DNA of 64,000 nucleotides from Jackrogersella multiformis. Lineage: Eukaryota > Ascomycota > Sordariomycetes > Xylariales > Hypoxylaceae. Below the pieces are notes generated by a model, which saw only the letters and a program-made list of their open reading frames with translations, ran no database searches and was not told where the DNA came from. Of the stretch, positions 33,434 to 45,900 are shown one piece after another. The position numbers and the translations under genes were made by a program. Location: contig CADCXD010000002.1 of assembly GCA_902806575.1 (NCBI GenBank), positions 1,054,001 to 1,118,000 of the forward strand, read 5' to 3'. Each line of letters starts with the position of its first letter. Positions within the stretch are counted from its first letter, which is position 1.

Positions 33434-33470
33434 CGTACCTACCTACATGTAGGTACCTAGGTAGGTAAGG
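33434..33470. repeat. TACCTAGGTA-type palindrome cluster
   Basis: GTACCTACCTACATGTAGGT followed by ACCTAGGTAGGTAAGG; the first part is palindromic around CATG and the second around CTAG. Confidence 0.75.
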
Positions 33471-33499
33471 CTGGAGTTTAAACTTGAACTGATTGATTA

Positions 33500-33532
33500 G
33501 ATTGATTGATAAGATCATCTTATCAATCAATC
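33500..33532. repeat. 33-bp palindrome with one-base centre
   Basis: Two 16-base arms (left arm GATTGATTGATAAGAT) match perfectly around the single C at 33516. A/T-rich and able to fold as a hairpin. Confidence 0.9.
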
Positions 33533-33745
33533 CTATTTTAAACAACCTTGGGGTATTCTGTTTGAAAGTCATCACGCCATCTATAGCCAAGCCACTAGCT
33601 ACACTAGAACATCCGTAGATGCAGATATGTGAAAATTCTGTCTGCTCAGGAGACCTATAGAATCATATCCTTGGGAGATCGGTTACCATGTAGACCATCC
33701 TTTGCAGTTCTTATTACGTACGTACGATGGATAGCTAATTTATGT

Positions 33746-33782
33746 CTACCTAGGTACCTAGGCTAGGTAGGTAGGTAGATAC
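33746..33782. repeat. TACCTAGGTACCTAGG cluster
   Basis: Two overlapping CCTAGG-centred palindromes followed by a run of four GTAG units. Confidence 0.7.
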
Positions 33783-34345
33783 TTGGTCATGTAACTGCTC
33801 GGAGAGCCGAAGTAGGCACCAATGATCAACCCATCAGCTGTAGTATGTACAAGGTGAGCCCTGCAGCCCTACCCCTCTCTCGGTTCCCTATTAATCCTTA
33901 TGGATATTGCCCAGATCTTGGCCTTATATAGTCGGACTGGGATATGCTTAGCTTTGGCTGCTTTGGGGGGGGGGGGAAAGAAGCTGATAAGGTGTAATGT
34001 TATGATAAGTTGAAGCTATCTCATTGAGTGGCATTTTGCTATATTTGTTATAATCTACTAAAAATAGCTGTAAGTATAACTACCCAGGTACGTAAGTATT
34101 AGCTCATGCTGTTTCTCTCGTTTTGTGATATGTAAAAAGTTAGGAGAAGGTCTAAGACGGAGATGCACTTGTCAAACAAAAGTACTACGTATGATGTAAT
34201 TGGAAGGTCTCCAGCACCTGACAAGCTTAGGTAAGCCGATTGTATTGTACCCATGTACATAGGTACCAAAATTGCGCCACACTCTACAATGTCTTACGAC
34301 GCCACAATCAACCTAAAGCTTCTAAACTCTTTCATTATCGGATTG

Positions 34346-34370
34346 CATCATCATCATCATCATCATCATC
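34346..34370 (+). repeat. CAT trinucleotide microsatellite
   Basis: About eight CAT units roughly 55 bp before the start codon of the PRCC-like gene, so probably in its 5' leader. Confidence 0.9.
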
Positions 34371-34423
34371 AAACTTGACCTTAAATTCTTCAACCCGCAA
34401 AACCCCTACCATACTTAGCGACA

Positions 34424-35647
34424 ATGGGTCTCGTCGACTACTCGGACTCGGAATCCGACTCCGAACCCACCACCAAGCCCACGCCCGCGCCGCCCTCCCA
34501 ACAACCACCACCACCGGCGACGACGAGCAGCAAGAAGCCCTTCCAGAAGGTAGTCGACCGCGCGAAGCCAGGCAAGATCGTCGTCAACCTCCCGCAGAGC
34601 TCCTCCAGCCACGACGGGAGCAGACACGTAGATGGAGGTGACGAGCCGCCCGTGAAGCGCGCGAGAGTAGCCGGGAGGGGCGGCGGCGCCTTCAGCGGCT
34701 TCAACTCGTTCCTCCCGCCTCCGAAGAATCTCGGAAAGCAGCACGCCGTGGCGAGCGGCAGCGGCAAGCCGGCGCCGAGACCTGGCATTAACCTAAAGAC
34801 CGGTGCGGCGCCGGGTTTTAGCAGGGATGCAGATGGCGATGGCGAGGGGCGCGCGGATGACACGGCTACAAGGAGCGACGATGCAGACCCCCCTACAAAG
34901 CAGCCTTCTATCCCTGCCGAGCAGAAGCCAGCGGACGAAGTCAAGCTGGTGGGAAAGCCCTTGATGTTCAAGCCGTTATCAGTATCAAGAAAGCCGAACA
35001 AGAAGGGCGCGGGCAAGTCAACCACAGCATCAAAAGCCGCCACTGTTACCCCGACCTCCAAAACACTCGACGAGCAAAAAGCAAAAGCCGAAGAAAAAGA
35101 GACAGGACCACCCCCGAAGAAGCAGAAGATATCCTTGTTCTCCATATCCGACGAGCCGTCATTCGACGAAGCCGAAAACGACACACCCGCCAACAACGGC
35201 GTCTACGAGCCCATGTTCGGCAACGAAGACGCCTCGACGTCCCCGGACTTCGCCGCCTACGACGCACAATACGCCGCGGCGCCCTCCGCCCCGTTCCCGC
35301 AATCCGGGCCCTCGAACGTCGAGTCCCTCGACGCCATCGCGTCATCCATGAACCTGTCGGCCACGGCGCGGCGCGAGCTCTTCGGGCGCGGGGGCGACGC
35401 CTCGGCCATGTCGTCGAGCCGCGTCGTCAACTTCGACACCGGCAGGGAGTACGAGCACAACGAGGCCCTGCGCGCCGCCGGCCAGCTGCAGCCCGCCTAC
35501 AACCCCATCCGCGCCATCGCCCCCGGCAAGCACAACCTGCGCCAGCTCGTCAACCAGGTCCAGAACCAGCGCGAGGCCTTGGAGGAGAGCTTCGCCAAGG
35601 GCAAGAGCAACCAGAGCGAGGCTAGGTCGCGGTATGGCTGGCGCTGA
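34424..35647 (+). CDS. PRCC-domain protein (proline-rich, mitotic checkpoint/splicing-associated family)
   Basis: Single exon, 407 residues, starting MGLVDYSDSESDSEP, which resembles PRCC proteins. The bulk is low complexity: a Pro-rich run, a basic PVKRARVAGRGGG patch that may be a nuclear signal, NSFLPPPKN, and Lys/Glu-rich tracts. The conserved C-terminal PRCC block is clear: PAYNPIRAIAPGKHNLRQLV followed by NQREALEESFAKGKSNQSEA and RSRYGW. Human PRCC is a nuclear protein linked to MAD2L2 and to the spliceosome; the fungal role is unknown. The start is the first ATG after a CAT-repeat leader. The coding sequence is GC-rich with strong codon bias, which also creates long antisense ORFs that I do not accept as genes. 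Confidence 0.85.
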   Translation: MGLVDYSDSESDSEPTTKPTPAPPSQQPPPPATTSSKKPFQKVVDRAKPGKIVVNLPQSSSSHDGSRHVDGGDEPPVKRARVAGRGGGAFSGFNSFLPPPKNLGKQHAVASGSGKPAPRPGINLKTGAAPGFSRDADGDGEGRADDTATRSDDADPPTKQPSIPAEQKPADEVKLVGKPLMFKPLSVSRKPNKKGAGKSTTASKAATVTPTSKTLDEQKAKAEEKETGPPPKKQKISLFSISDEPSFDEAENDTPANNGVYEPMFGNEDASTSPDFAAYDAQYAAAPSAPFPQSGPSNVESLDAIASSMNLSATARRELFGRGGDASAMSSSRVVNFDTGREYEHNEALRAAGQLQPAYNPIRAIAPGKHNLRQLVNQVQNQREALEESFAKGKSNQSEARSRYGWR

Positions 35648-36145
35648 TCGTCTTGCCTTTTCCTTTTGGACGGTCGTTTGTCGTGTACGTTTCGCCGCTT
35701 ATGTGTCTGCTATGGGAGACAGGGACAGAAAAAGAGAGAGGGAAAGAAATGGCGGCTTAGTCACGATGATAAAACCCGGAGTTAGGGATAGCATCGTTTG
35801 GAACCAAGCAAAACATCACGTCACACCATATTGTATTGAATAACATAGCATCATAGCATAGCCCGACGTTCTCTGGACCACCCAATCGAGGTTTTCGATA
35901 TTCCCCCAGATAATTATATACTTTATTTGCCTGTCCGCTCTCTCAAATATGTCCGATGAAATATTAAATACATACAGCCTTAAGGTAAGTCTGGGTTATA
36001 CACAACCACATCTCGAATCTTATCCTAAATGCCGCCGGGTATCATTCTATCCATCCATCTCCATCCATCTCCGTCTTGCCCTAATATGGTGTGTATATAT
36101 AAGGTATATATACTAAACATAAGGCACGCCATCTGGTGGCGCTCG
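35648..36145. other. Convergent 3' spacer
   Basis: Between the 3' ends of two convergent genes. AT-rich, with AATAACATAGCATCATAGCA direct repetition near 35840. No gene. Confidence 0.55.
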
Positions 36146-37729
36146 CTAGCAAGTCTCCACTGCGGCCGTCTTCCCTTGCTTCCACCCGTCGCCCTTGAAC
36201 AGGAAACCCCACTCGCCCCTCGTCACCGGCGAGATGTCCTCGTACCCGTTCGGCGTCGTGGGGCCCAGCCTCTGCGACCGCCTCCCCCCCGCGCCGCCGT
36301 TGTCGCACGGCGACAGCAGCTCGTCGATCGACACGCCCCCGTTCCCGTTCCCGTTCCATAACGGCAGGCCCTGCGGCGCCGGCCTAGCCGTGCGCACCTC
36401 CTCCTCCTCCTCGTCGGAGGAGTCCATGAGCAAGAAGCTGTCGATCTTGATCCCCGGCTCCTTGGCGGCGGGGGCGGGGGCGCCCTGTTCCTTCTCGGGG
36501 CTCTGGGCTGGCGGATACTGGCTGGTCTGCGTTATGGGTTTGGCTTTGGGCTTGAAGATGCGCGCCGTGGTCGCGGTCGCGAGCTGCGTGTTCAGTTTGA
36601 GGACGGGCGTGGTCTGCGTCCTGGGGGGCGTCCTGGGCGGAGGCGGCGAGCCGATCCTGACCACGGCGGCGGCCTCGCGCTCGCGCTCCTCCGGGGTCAT
36701 CTCGAAGGCGCCGGCGCGGTCGGGGCCGCCGTACGCGCGCCTGTACATGCCCTCGACGTCTCGGAGCGCGCGGACGTTGACCCCGAGCCAGTCGTAGCTT
36801 CGGTAGAAGTCCGACCTCGACACGGGCCGTCCGCCGTTGGCAAGGACGAGGCGCCGCAGCGAGTCTACCGCGTCCTCGATGCGTGCGCTGTCTGAGAATC
36901 TGGGTGCCGGCGAGGCGAGCGGCGAAGAGGCACTGCTGCAATTTACGGAGCGGGCGTAGGCTGCAAGCGCGGATTTGAAGGTGTACAGCCTATCGAGACC
37001 TAGCAACGTTAGGCCCTCGGACGAGAAGAGCACCTCGTTTTGCTTCATGCTCCTTCGCACCAGGTCCGCGTTCAGGCCGCATGCGGACGCGGTCGTGGCG
37101 GGAGGCAGCCAGCCCGTGCCGATGCGGAATTTCCGCTCCGCCTTCAGGATGGTGGTCCGTAACATCTTCTCGGCCTTGGGGGAGAGCAAGTCGGTGTATA
37201 TCAGCCGTATGCCGAACTCGTTGGGGCCCTGCGCTATGGAGGCTGTCGAGGATCCTGTGAGGGTGCTTGATGGCGTAGTAGGGGACATTGGCATTGGGCT
37301 GCCGGGTATCGGAGACGTAGCCCAGCGACGAGGACATCCTAGAGGTTCCGTTGGCGGAGGCAGGAATGTCGGAGTAGATCTGTTAGATGCGGTGTCTGAC
37401 GCAGTGGACGATAGACTGGAGGAAAGACTGGTTGTGGACCTGCCGGCCCCCCTTCGAACTAGTTGCCTCAGTCCGGCGACGGGCGAGGTAAAGCGTTTAG
37501 GACATGCGACCCCTGACGCGAGTGAAGGAGAGGTTGGTGTCGGTGGCACCACGCTTGGGAGTTGATATTCCTTCCGCACGACTACCAAGGTAATATGCAA
37601 AGCCTTCCTCGCAAGCCTCTTCGACGCGTACTCCAACGCGCCTGTCAAGTGAGATGGAAGATTGTAGGCATCAATAATCGAGGGACCCGCTTCCAAAGGC
37701 GAGGAGATACGTTGCTTCGAAAGCGACAT
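36146..37729 (-). CDS. Conserved fungal protein of unknown function
   Basis: Single exon. I start at MSLSKQRISSPLEAGPSIID (37729) rather than an upstream ATG 33 bases earlier, because the extra residues are hydrophobic noise; this gives 527 residues. I do not recognise a named function. An N-terminal block, LTGALEYASKRLARKALHIT, with FGIRLIYTDLLSPKAEKMLR and SEGLTLLGLDRLYTFKSALA later, looks like a folded domain interrupted by a Ser/Pro-rich insert of about 130 residues. A second ordered block, GRPVSRSDFYRSYDWLGVNV, may be helical. The C-terminal third is Pro/Thr-rich, with an acidic SSDEEEEE tract and a closing GEWGFLFKGDGWKQGKTAA. It may be one of the domain-of-unknown-function families of ascomycetes (my tentative recollection is DUF7582). 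Confidence 0.75.
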   Translation of the reverse strand: MSLSKQRISSPLEAGPSIIDAYNLPSHLTGALEYASKRLARKALHITLVVVRKEYQLPSVVPPTPTSPSLASGVACPKRFTSPVAGLRQLVRRGAGRSTTSLSSSLSSTASDTASNRSTPTFLPPPTEPLGCPRRWATSPIPGSPMPMSPTTPSSTLTGSSTASIAQGPNEFGIRLIYTDLLSPKAEKMLRTTILKAERKFRIGTGWLPPATTASACGLNADLVRRSMKQNEVLFSSEGLTLLGLDRLYTFKSALAAYARSVNCSSASSPLASPAPRFSDSARIEDAVDSLRRLVLANGGRPVSRSDFYRSYDWLGVNVRALRDVEGMYRRAYGGPDRAGAFEMTPEEREREAAAVVRIGSPPPPRTPPRTQTTPVLKLNTQLATATTARIFKPKAKPITQTSQYPPAQSPEKEQGAPAPAAKEPGIKIDSFLLMDSSDEEEEEVRTARPAPQGLPLWNGNGNGGVSIDELLSPCDNGGAGGRRSQRLGPTTPNGYEDISPVTRGEWGFLFKGDGWKQGKTAAVETC

Positions 37730-39961
37730 TATGCCGATTAAAAATATATATATGTTATCCAATAGAAAGCAATTAGATATTCAGCAAGATCAAGCCGAGA
37801 GGCAGTGCAGTGTACGGATGAACTTGGACTGAGAATAGAAGATATCAAAACCGGGTGTCTTGTCTTCCGTCTGCAAAGAGTTAGATTTAGATTTGGGCTC
37901 GGACTTGGACTTGAAGGATGATCCACCGAAATTTAAAAAAGAAAATAGAAGGCTAGATAGATATGTACATAGATATAATATAGCACGATACTAAGGGAAC
38001 GTCAAAAATAGACTCTAATAAGGGAAATGAGCAAAATTGGGAAAAGAAGCCTTACCAAAGGGCAAGCGTGGATATAAAAAGTAAGGGCGCTTCGGCTTCG
38101 AAACATGAAACAATGAAACGCTGAAACAACCTTACACGTACATTAGATACATACATACACTCGAGTACCTTAGGTACCTAGGTAGGTGGTGTAAATTGTA
38201 CCCAGGTAGGTAAGCTGGTGGTAGGGCCACTTCTGAGAGAAACAGCCCGAGCCCCACGAGGTTTTCGTGGGGTTTAGAGAAAAGAGGAAAAGGGGGTTGC
38301 GGATCCAGCGATAAGATTGGTCCTTTGTTTACCGTCCCATCCCTCCTGTTCTTCATGATTTCTATATTCGGATTCTCTTGCGGACCTCTTGAAACATAGC
38401 GTCAGGCTCACCGCAACCATCGCACTCGACTGGTAGTCAGCTAGTCGTCATCGTGCTTCGTTTCAAGAGGAACATACGCTTGTGATGTTTGTGATTCGTC
38501 GCCGTGCCTACCTAGCCTACAAATCCCAGGTAGGTATCACATGCAGCGAGCTAGCTAGGTCAGGCATAGGTAGGTAGGGCTTCTCACCGTCGAAGAGACC
38601 AACATCTCCTTTTGCACGTTATTAGCCCTAGATTTCTAATTTCCATGCATCCATCCCATGTGTTGTGATGATGATGATGGTGTGTGCGGAACCTGCAGCT
38701 CACAGCAACAAATGTTCAAATTTCCCTCCACTCGATAGCCGAATTTGAAGAAAGCTCAAATTGTCAACCAACCAGAAGAGAGTAGCTCCTCCCCCGCATA
38801 TTGCATCGGCGCCTAAATGGTCCCAAATATAGATGCCGGCCCCGGTACCCGACCTTATATCCCTACTAAGTTGGAGCGCTAGTCTGGTTCGAGTTAGAGC
38901 CCGGGATATTCTTGCTGGGAGGTGGTACCGGTTGAATATAAAAATAGACTGCATCCATGGATACCTTCTGGGTATCTGAGTGGGTACTAATGCACATTAG
39001 GTAACCTGGAGACTGCCTAGGTGCTTACATATGTAATTCCATTTTCATTCCATTATACCTCAGGAGGTAGGTAGCTATCTAGGACATATGATAGCTACAT
39101 AGGGAAGCACCATCCTAACCTTGCACTTGCATCTTGTTAGCCGTCAACAACGATGACCAATCAGAATCGCCTTCACGATAGCACCCGAACGGCTTGTCAC
39201 GATTCCGAGAAAACGAGGTCAGTTGAATGGTTACTGCTTTCCTAGCCTAGACCTAATAGCTACCTTGGTAGGCGCTTGAGTATCTGATCCTGTTAATGAC
39301 AGATGAAGAGTGAGTTTCCAAGTGACTACGCGTTATCGGTCACAGAGTACTCAAGGGACTATCCGTTACTGAAGAATACAGTCAAATCATTATTCTCCTC
39401 TTCCTCCTCGTCATCTCTGCGTTGTGAAAACATGAGAAACAGCATGAGTATTCTGCACAGAAAGCAAGCAAGCGTGAAGCGGCAAATCTATGGCTGTCGT
39501 ATCCCTAATACAGGGAATCATCCGTCGTTCCACCTCGTGATAATAGTTGCAATCAACCATAGCTCGTACAATCAGATGCCCGGGTCAAGCATTACCCGAC
39601 CAGCCATCTCAGTTCGCGGTGACGCCAAAAGAACGCTGCTGTGAAGTACCATTTTGTCCATTCCTGAAGACGCCTGCCACGCCGGTGCTATGCATTCGCC
39701 CTAGTTTACCTATCCGTCTATCCGGCCGGCCTATCATCGAATCTTTGTTTTGTTCTCAACCGTTGGTTACTCGTTATAACCTAGTCGATCCGTCCTGATT
39801 GACCGCTATCGCCACATCAATCGTTACAATGGTGTAGAAAAGGGTCTCGCTGGGGCCCGAGGGTTCCTTTATACTAAATCACGGTCGATTTGCATGCTGA
39901 GATCAGTCATGTTATCTATCGGCTCCGAAGAGCCGACTGACTGCTCCCAATCTTGACCATG
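37730..39961. other. 2.2 kb spacer
   Basis: Promoter side of the unknown-function gene and 3' side of the deubiquitinase gene. Repeat elements occur near 38168, 38530, 38570 and 39070. ORFs such as 39303-39644 (+) are Ser-rich noise with no start context or domain. No gene supported. Confidence 0.5.
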
Positions 39962-42900
39962 TCAGTCATAGTCCATGGTGGCGGTGGTAGAGTCGCTCCA
40001 CATACCGGAACCGTCCTCTTCAATCTCGTCGACCGTTAGCCTGTCCATTGGCTCCAGCACAGCTGTTCCCGAGTTAGCATATAATATATACATCGGGTCA
40101 TTCATCGCTATAAGAATTCTTACCTCGACAAAGTTCGCTGAACTGTGTTTCGAGACCATCGTCCATCTCCTCGTCGAGACTGAAATACGGTTGGCACTTC
40201 TTAATAACTCGGTCTAGAGGAATGACCGTGTATCTAGCTGCCTGTGCTGCGCGAACGACGTAGGTATCCCGTAGATACTCCAGGCAGGAGATTGCCAGAC
40301 GCCTGGCAGCCGAGTTCATTGCTTGTGATCTTTCTAGCCCGCCGTTGCTCTCACCAAATGCAGGTGAAGGTCCATGCCTAAGTAACTTTTCTTCAATAAA
40401 GTTCTCCACGTCATCGCTGACTGTTTGGTCGATATATCCAAGCAGTCCTGGAACCCATTTCGGGAGATTATCTAGGCTGTGCAATTGGATCCCCTCGCTG
40501 GTATCGCCTGCGTTTCGCGGTCCTTCGAACACGTCCCTCTGGAACTCGAAAAACGATCGACCTTCTGCATTTTGTAAGTTCTTGCATTGGTTAGCGATAT
40601 AGTTGATCAGGTGATCGACGTTTTCGCCGTTAGTGCTGTAGCGGCAATAAGTCACCGCAACGCGGAGATAAGGCGACACCACATGAGAGGTCAGGTCTCC
40701 GGTAATACTAAGCCGTAGTGTCACGTAGAGCTTGTTATCCATCGCTTTGTTTAACCCTATAAGGCGCCTGAATATAGAATCGGTGGCCAAATGGTTTTGG
40801 TTGAGAGAGATAAGCTTTTCCGCGAAGATGTTGGCTTGTCCCCTGGTCCAATCCCTATGCAGTATGTTCACTTCACTAGCAGTGAACGGAACGATCTCAT
40901 CTTGAAGCCCTCGTGACAACCGACCTTGAGCATCCTCGATGATATCGTTGCCCTGCAATACTGGGTCAATGACTGCTAGGAGCTCGTCGACCAGGGCGAT
41001 GATGGTTTCGTAGTTAGGCGGCCTTGCTGATCTTCTCGACACTGCATTAAGCAACCTAACATATTGGGTCGGCAGATCGAAGGCTTGGTCCACTGCAATC
41101 ACCATTAGAAGTTTGACCAAGAAATCTCTATCCAGGAACATCAATGCTTCAAGGCGTCCCATTCGGGCAAATTCGAGCATAGTCCCAAAGCATTCGGACC
41201 AGGAGTTGAGACGCGTGTGGAAGGTTTCCCAAATGTTCTGGAATAGATCCAAGGTTAGATCCATTATATTCGGTTGAACTAACACACCGGAGACTGCATC
41301 ATTGTCGCCGTCAAATGGGCCGTATTCGTCCGGATATGCAGCCTTGATGATACAGAGAACGAATATCAGGATCTTTCCTATGTCCTGGCGCACTGCTTGA
41401 TCCGAATTTCTCTGTAGGAGCATGCGCAAGGCCTCCTTGTGGCGCGTGAAATAATCAAACAACGAGAAGCAGCACATAGGGCACCGTTGGCAGACCTTGA
41501 TCAAGAGAGTCTTAAGCTGGTCATAGTCCGGAAGATCCTTGGCTCGCGATGCAATTTGATCTAAATGACCAAGTGCCGTTTGCATCGCCATGTTTTCCTT
41601 CCTGTGGTCTTTCGAACACTTGATACCCCACGTATTCATGAGCACGTCATGCACAAAAGGCATGTGAGCTGGGTCATAAAGACAATGACGCTGGATGATT
41701 GACCAGTTATCCTCCCTGACCTGGGACTCGAGGGGCTTGGGAAGATCAGACCGGAGAGGACCGGTTTGGCCCGATGCTCTCAGCTTTTCCTGCTCCTTCT
41801 GTAGGGACGAGGATCGCTGATAGAATAGCATATAAGCGCTGTAGACCTTCTCATATGTGGTACCGGCCTCGAATTGTTGCCGGTATTCTGGCCCTCCGAA
41901 ACAAGCGCTCTCCATTTGTGCATGATCCCACGATGTAACAACTTCATCGTTGAATTCAACCCAGGATGACACGTTATTTGCTGTCGGCCGTTCCCGAATG
42001 TACGAGTAGTAGTGACCAGACTCCGCGGTTCCAGAATGCACGAGCACTCCCACTAATTCGAACATGTCTGGTTCAGTATTGCGGGAAGGGTCGCTGAGGT
42101 GCTCGATAGTATAGGGCTGCATATCGATTTTGGTGGGAAATGGGAAGTAGTCATTGATCTTGCTCCGCGTCAGCGTCCTTAGATTGAAATCAAACCTCTT
42201 CAGGTGGAAAATAAGATCGTCTGGAATATCCTTGAGACAGGCTCTGTTAATACGGTTAGCATTTCCAACATTGAATGCAAGCCGCGCTCTGCTTACCTTT
42301 TGACTGCATCTACATGTCGGTCGCACTCGGAGCACTTGTATTTGTTGTCTAGAATAAGCGTCAGAATAAGCGTCAGAACAAGCAAATATCAGTACGGAAA
42401 GAAAAGCAACATACCCCCTTCCATGATCTCGCCATCCACATAGGCTTGAAGACTCTCCTCGAGGCCCGCCTTGCCTTTTATATCGCACTGGATAGCGGAG
42501 AAGGGTTCGATGCGCTCTGAGATGTGTTCGCATTCCTTAGACTTCACCTGTTGGACCAATTCACCCCCATAGATCGACCTGAGGCTTTTCTTGTCGCTCT
42601 CCAGAGAAAACTGCGCCTCCCATCGATCGAAAAGAAGGCTATAGAACTCATCGACGTCCATTTGGTTGTGGATATCGATAGGAGCCTCATCATAGGTCAT
42701 GATCTGTCCTACGCAGGACTGTGGCTCTACAAAGCGCCGTCGACTGTCTTGGAGAAACGCAAAGAGTACCTGGGTTTCGTGGAGTAATGGATGCGTAAGC
42801 GGGTTTCGAACTCGCCTCTCGAGCATGAAGCGGCGAAATCTAACATTCATGAAAAGTTGCGTGAAGAGCGAGTTTAGGTAGCAGGTGTTTGAAAGATTTC

Positions 42901-45900
42901 GCAGTCCAGAGTATCCACAAGATGATCTAATAGCATTCGATCTTTCGAAAAGTTGAGGGAGGTCATACTTGTACATCTCAATTCCATCCTCGACACGATG
43001 CGACGTGAGCTGGCTCAGATCATTTAGTAAACGAGTAGACAGCATGGGATCCTCTTTGATTAATGCAAGTATGATGCTATAGAGCATGCTCCGTGAGGTG
43101 CTGTATAGGATAACTTTCGGTACTAGCGCGCCGTGCTCATCTTCAGGGGGGAACAGATGCCGAGTGAACAATTTCGACACAAAGCCGGGGGGGAGTGGGA
43201 TCAGCTCCTTTTTAATGGATGTTCGAGTGATACCCATGCTTAGGATCGATATAAGGCCATGTGCCACGACGTCCTTGTCCGGATGGGCTATGTCCTCTGT
43301 AGTTGTGTGTGATAATAGAAGTTCTCCGCATTTCCCAAGGCAAGCCGGTAAGTCGACAACGCCGGAATTCTCGGCATTGAGTTTAGGAAGCAACTCGAAA
43401 GAGAGACTAAACGTCTCTTCGCACTTGCTAGGCTCTGTAGCAGCTCGGGGTACGAGTTGAAACACTATCGGCCAGAATAATTCGGCATATTCCAGAGCCC
43501 GTCTCCCGGATGCATCATGGTCGTGGATGCTCTTGGAAGCGATCAGCCTCGCGATGTTTTTCCTCACGATGGCGCGCGGATCATCGAGGAGAAGACGTTG
43601 GATCACTTTCTGCACTCCCATCTGATCCTGGAACCCCCTCCAGAACGCGCTGCTCTTCGCACAAGGCTCCAATAGGGCCTCGAATGATTTGTTAATCAGT
43701 TCGATGCTAACCTGACTTGTTTGGGCAGAAGCAGCACCTGCGAGTATCGCCGAGAGTCGACTCTGGAGATCCGAGTTGAGGAGTTGCACCACGGCCTCGA
43801 TATCCATGGTTTCTTTATCCAGTCAGCTAAGTATCAAGTTACGGAAACACAAATATACATACCTTTCAACAGCTGAACGAAGTTGTCTATAAGTTCAAGA
43901 CATAGCTTGAGCTGCAGAGACTCGCTCGAACTTCGCTCGACAACTTTAGGATCACAGATTGCCGCGACGATCAAAGATATAGCCCTGGCTAGAGCATCTC
44001 GTCGGTCGTCTTCGGTACTTAGCTGACCATCGCCGTCCTGCGAAGACACTTGCATCACATTGCTTCTGAGCTGTCGAGTATTAAGATATTCGCGAAGTGC
44101 ATGTAAGGCATAAAGCGATTTAAAAGGTTGCCCAAATGGGAACACGTCTCTATAAGAAGTTGCAGGATTCTCGAATGCCGTTAGTATCGAATCGTCAGCT
44201 GGAAGCGATACTAGAAAGTGATAGATCTGATAACAGTCAGTATATTCTCAGACAGAACAAGGTGGAAATCTTTTATGTGGATTTTTTTACCTCTCGTGCT
44301 AGCTTCTCTTCCATGCTTAGATATTCCCACAAGTCCTCAAAATGGCTCAGAATCTCGAGATCGAGCGGTGAAGCTCCTGGCTTGATGCGTTTCGGAGAAG
44401 TCGCGATTCCAGACTCCTTCTTCACAAGTATCAAGCCATTTTTAATATCGAGTTCATTAATAGACTTGCAGATAGAACTCTCCGATGGTGCTAATGGTTG
44501 TCCACGAAAGTACAGTCGGTAGTTGTCAAAGCCGGTGGCTTCACGTAAACTGGCAAGAAGTGAAGCAGCAGTATTCCTAAGCCCAATATCTAGGGATTTT
44601 ATATCGGACTGGTCGTCGCCATCAAATGACTGATATTTCAAATCTGCGGCATCGCCGTCGGCGGGGCTAGGAACCTGCAACATGAGGGATCGTAAGTCCG
44701 GCGCCGCGAAATGAGGTCTCGTCTGCAATGCCTTAAGGAGTGCTATGAGCACCTGCAACGATCTTGCGAATTGTAACTCCTGTTCCTGGCGTTGCTCGTC
44801 ACTGGCCACGGGCATCATCAACTGTCCATTCTCACTTAATGCTCTATCGCCAAATTCCTTCAGCTTCTGGGCCGCACCTTTAAGTTGCTGAAGGCATCGC
44901 TGGACAAGGGCAAAATGGACCTTTCGTGCGCGGTGAAGGGGGTAGGACATCATCGATTTGCTGTCGACGTATATATCGTCGACGAGCGTAGAGATAGCGG
45001 TCTCCTCGATAGTGTGATCCGGAGCCGTCAAGATCATCTGCCAAAGTAACTCAAGCCCAGATGACCTGACACTATCTTCGTCGTCGAGGACTATGCCATT
45101 GATATCGTTTGCGAGGGGAATGATAGCTTCTCGAACAAATGCGAGAGAGCCCCCACAATAGCAGGTAGGCGGTAATCTCGGCAAGTATTCTCGCAAGCAG
45201 GCACCTAGAAAAGGATTGTCAAGTCGCGTTCTCTTAAGCGCCTGGTTCAGGTCATCCCAAGCAGCCTTTCTATCGTCGTGGCATGCTGCACCATCCCCTA
45301 CAAGAAGATCCCAGAGACGCTGACCGAGTTCCGAATCAATGGTGGAACCATGGTTAATGATGATGGTAGAAATGATTCTTCGGCGAGCATGGCCGATGGG
45401 ATTTGCATAGACGGGGGTGAACCCAACAGCCTTGGCATTGACAATTGTAGATTCAAGTTCGTCAACCAGAAGCCGAGTCAGGTCGTGTTCAGATATCAGC
45501 ATCTGCAACGTCGGCGTACCGGCCATGAGCGTACTAAGCACCTGGAGACTCCCCGACGTTGTTTGAGATTTGGCGGCGATATCATGGACGCAACTCATCC
45601 ATATGCTGTGGCGTCCCGCTTGATCTAGCCCCAATCCCGATTGTAGAAGAGTGCTGAGCTTCGACAAGGCAAATTGGTGGATCTCCGGGTACGCTACAGA
45701 GCCCTGTGGCCCATAAATAGAAGACTCTTGGAGTAACCGGACACATATTTTACACGGGGCAAGAGGAACATGGTGATAATTCGTCATCTTTTCCTGGATC
45801 TGCTTTGTAACGTGGTCGAAGAGATCCCGTATACAAGAGGAGAAAGCATCGATCTGCAGTGTGTAGAATTTCTCACACATATAGCAGAGAGAATCAAACT

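Larger units (their letters stand above)
33177..34423. other. 1.25 kb spacer between divergent genes
   Basis: Between the O-methyltransferase (-) and the PRCC-like gene (+). It has repeat clusters at 33434-33470 and 33746-33782, a long interrupted palindrome at 33500-33532, a poly-G run near 33966, and a CAT triplet run at 34346-34370 in the probable leader of the PRCC-like gene. No gene. Confidence 0.55.

Noticed and set aside
39303..39644. 113-codon Ser-rich ORF
   Set aside because: Low complexity, no start context, no homology pattern and lies in a repeat-containing spacer.
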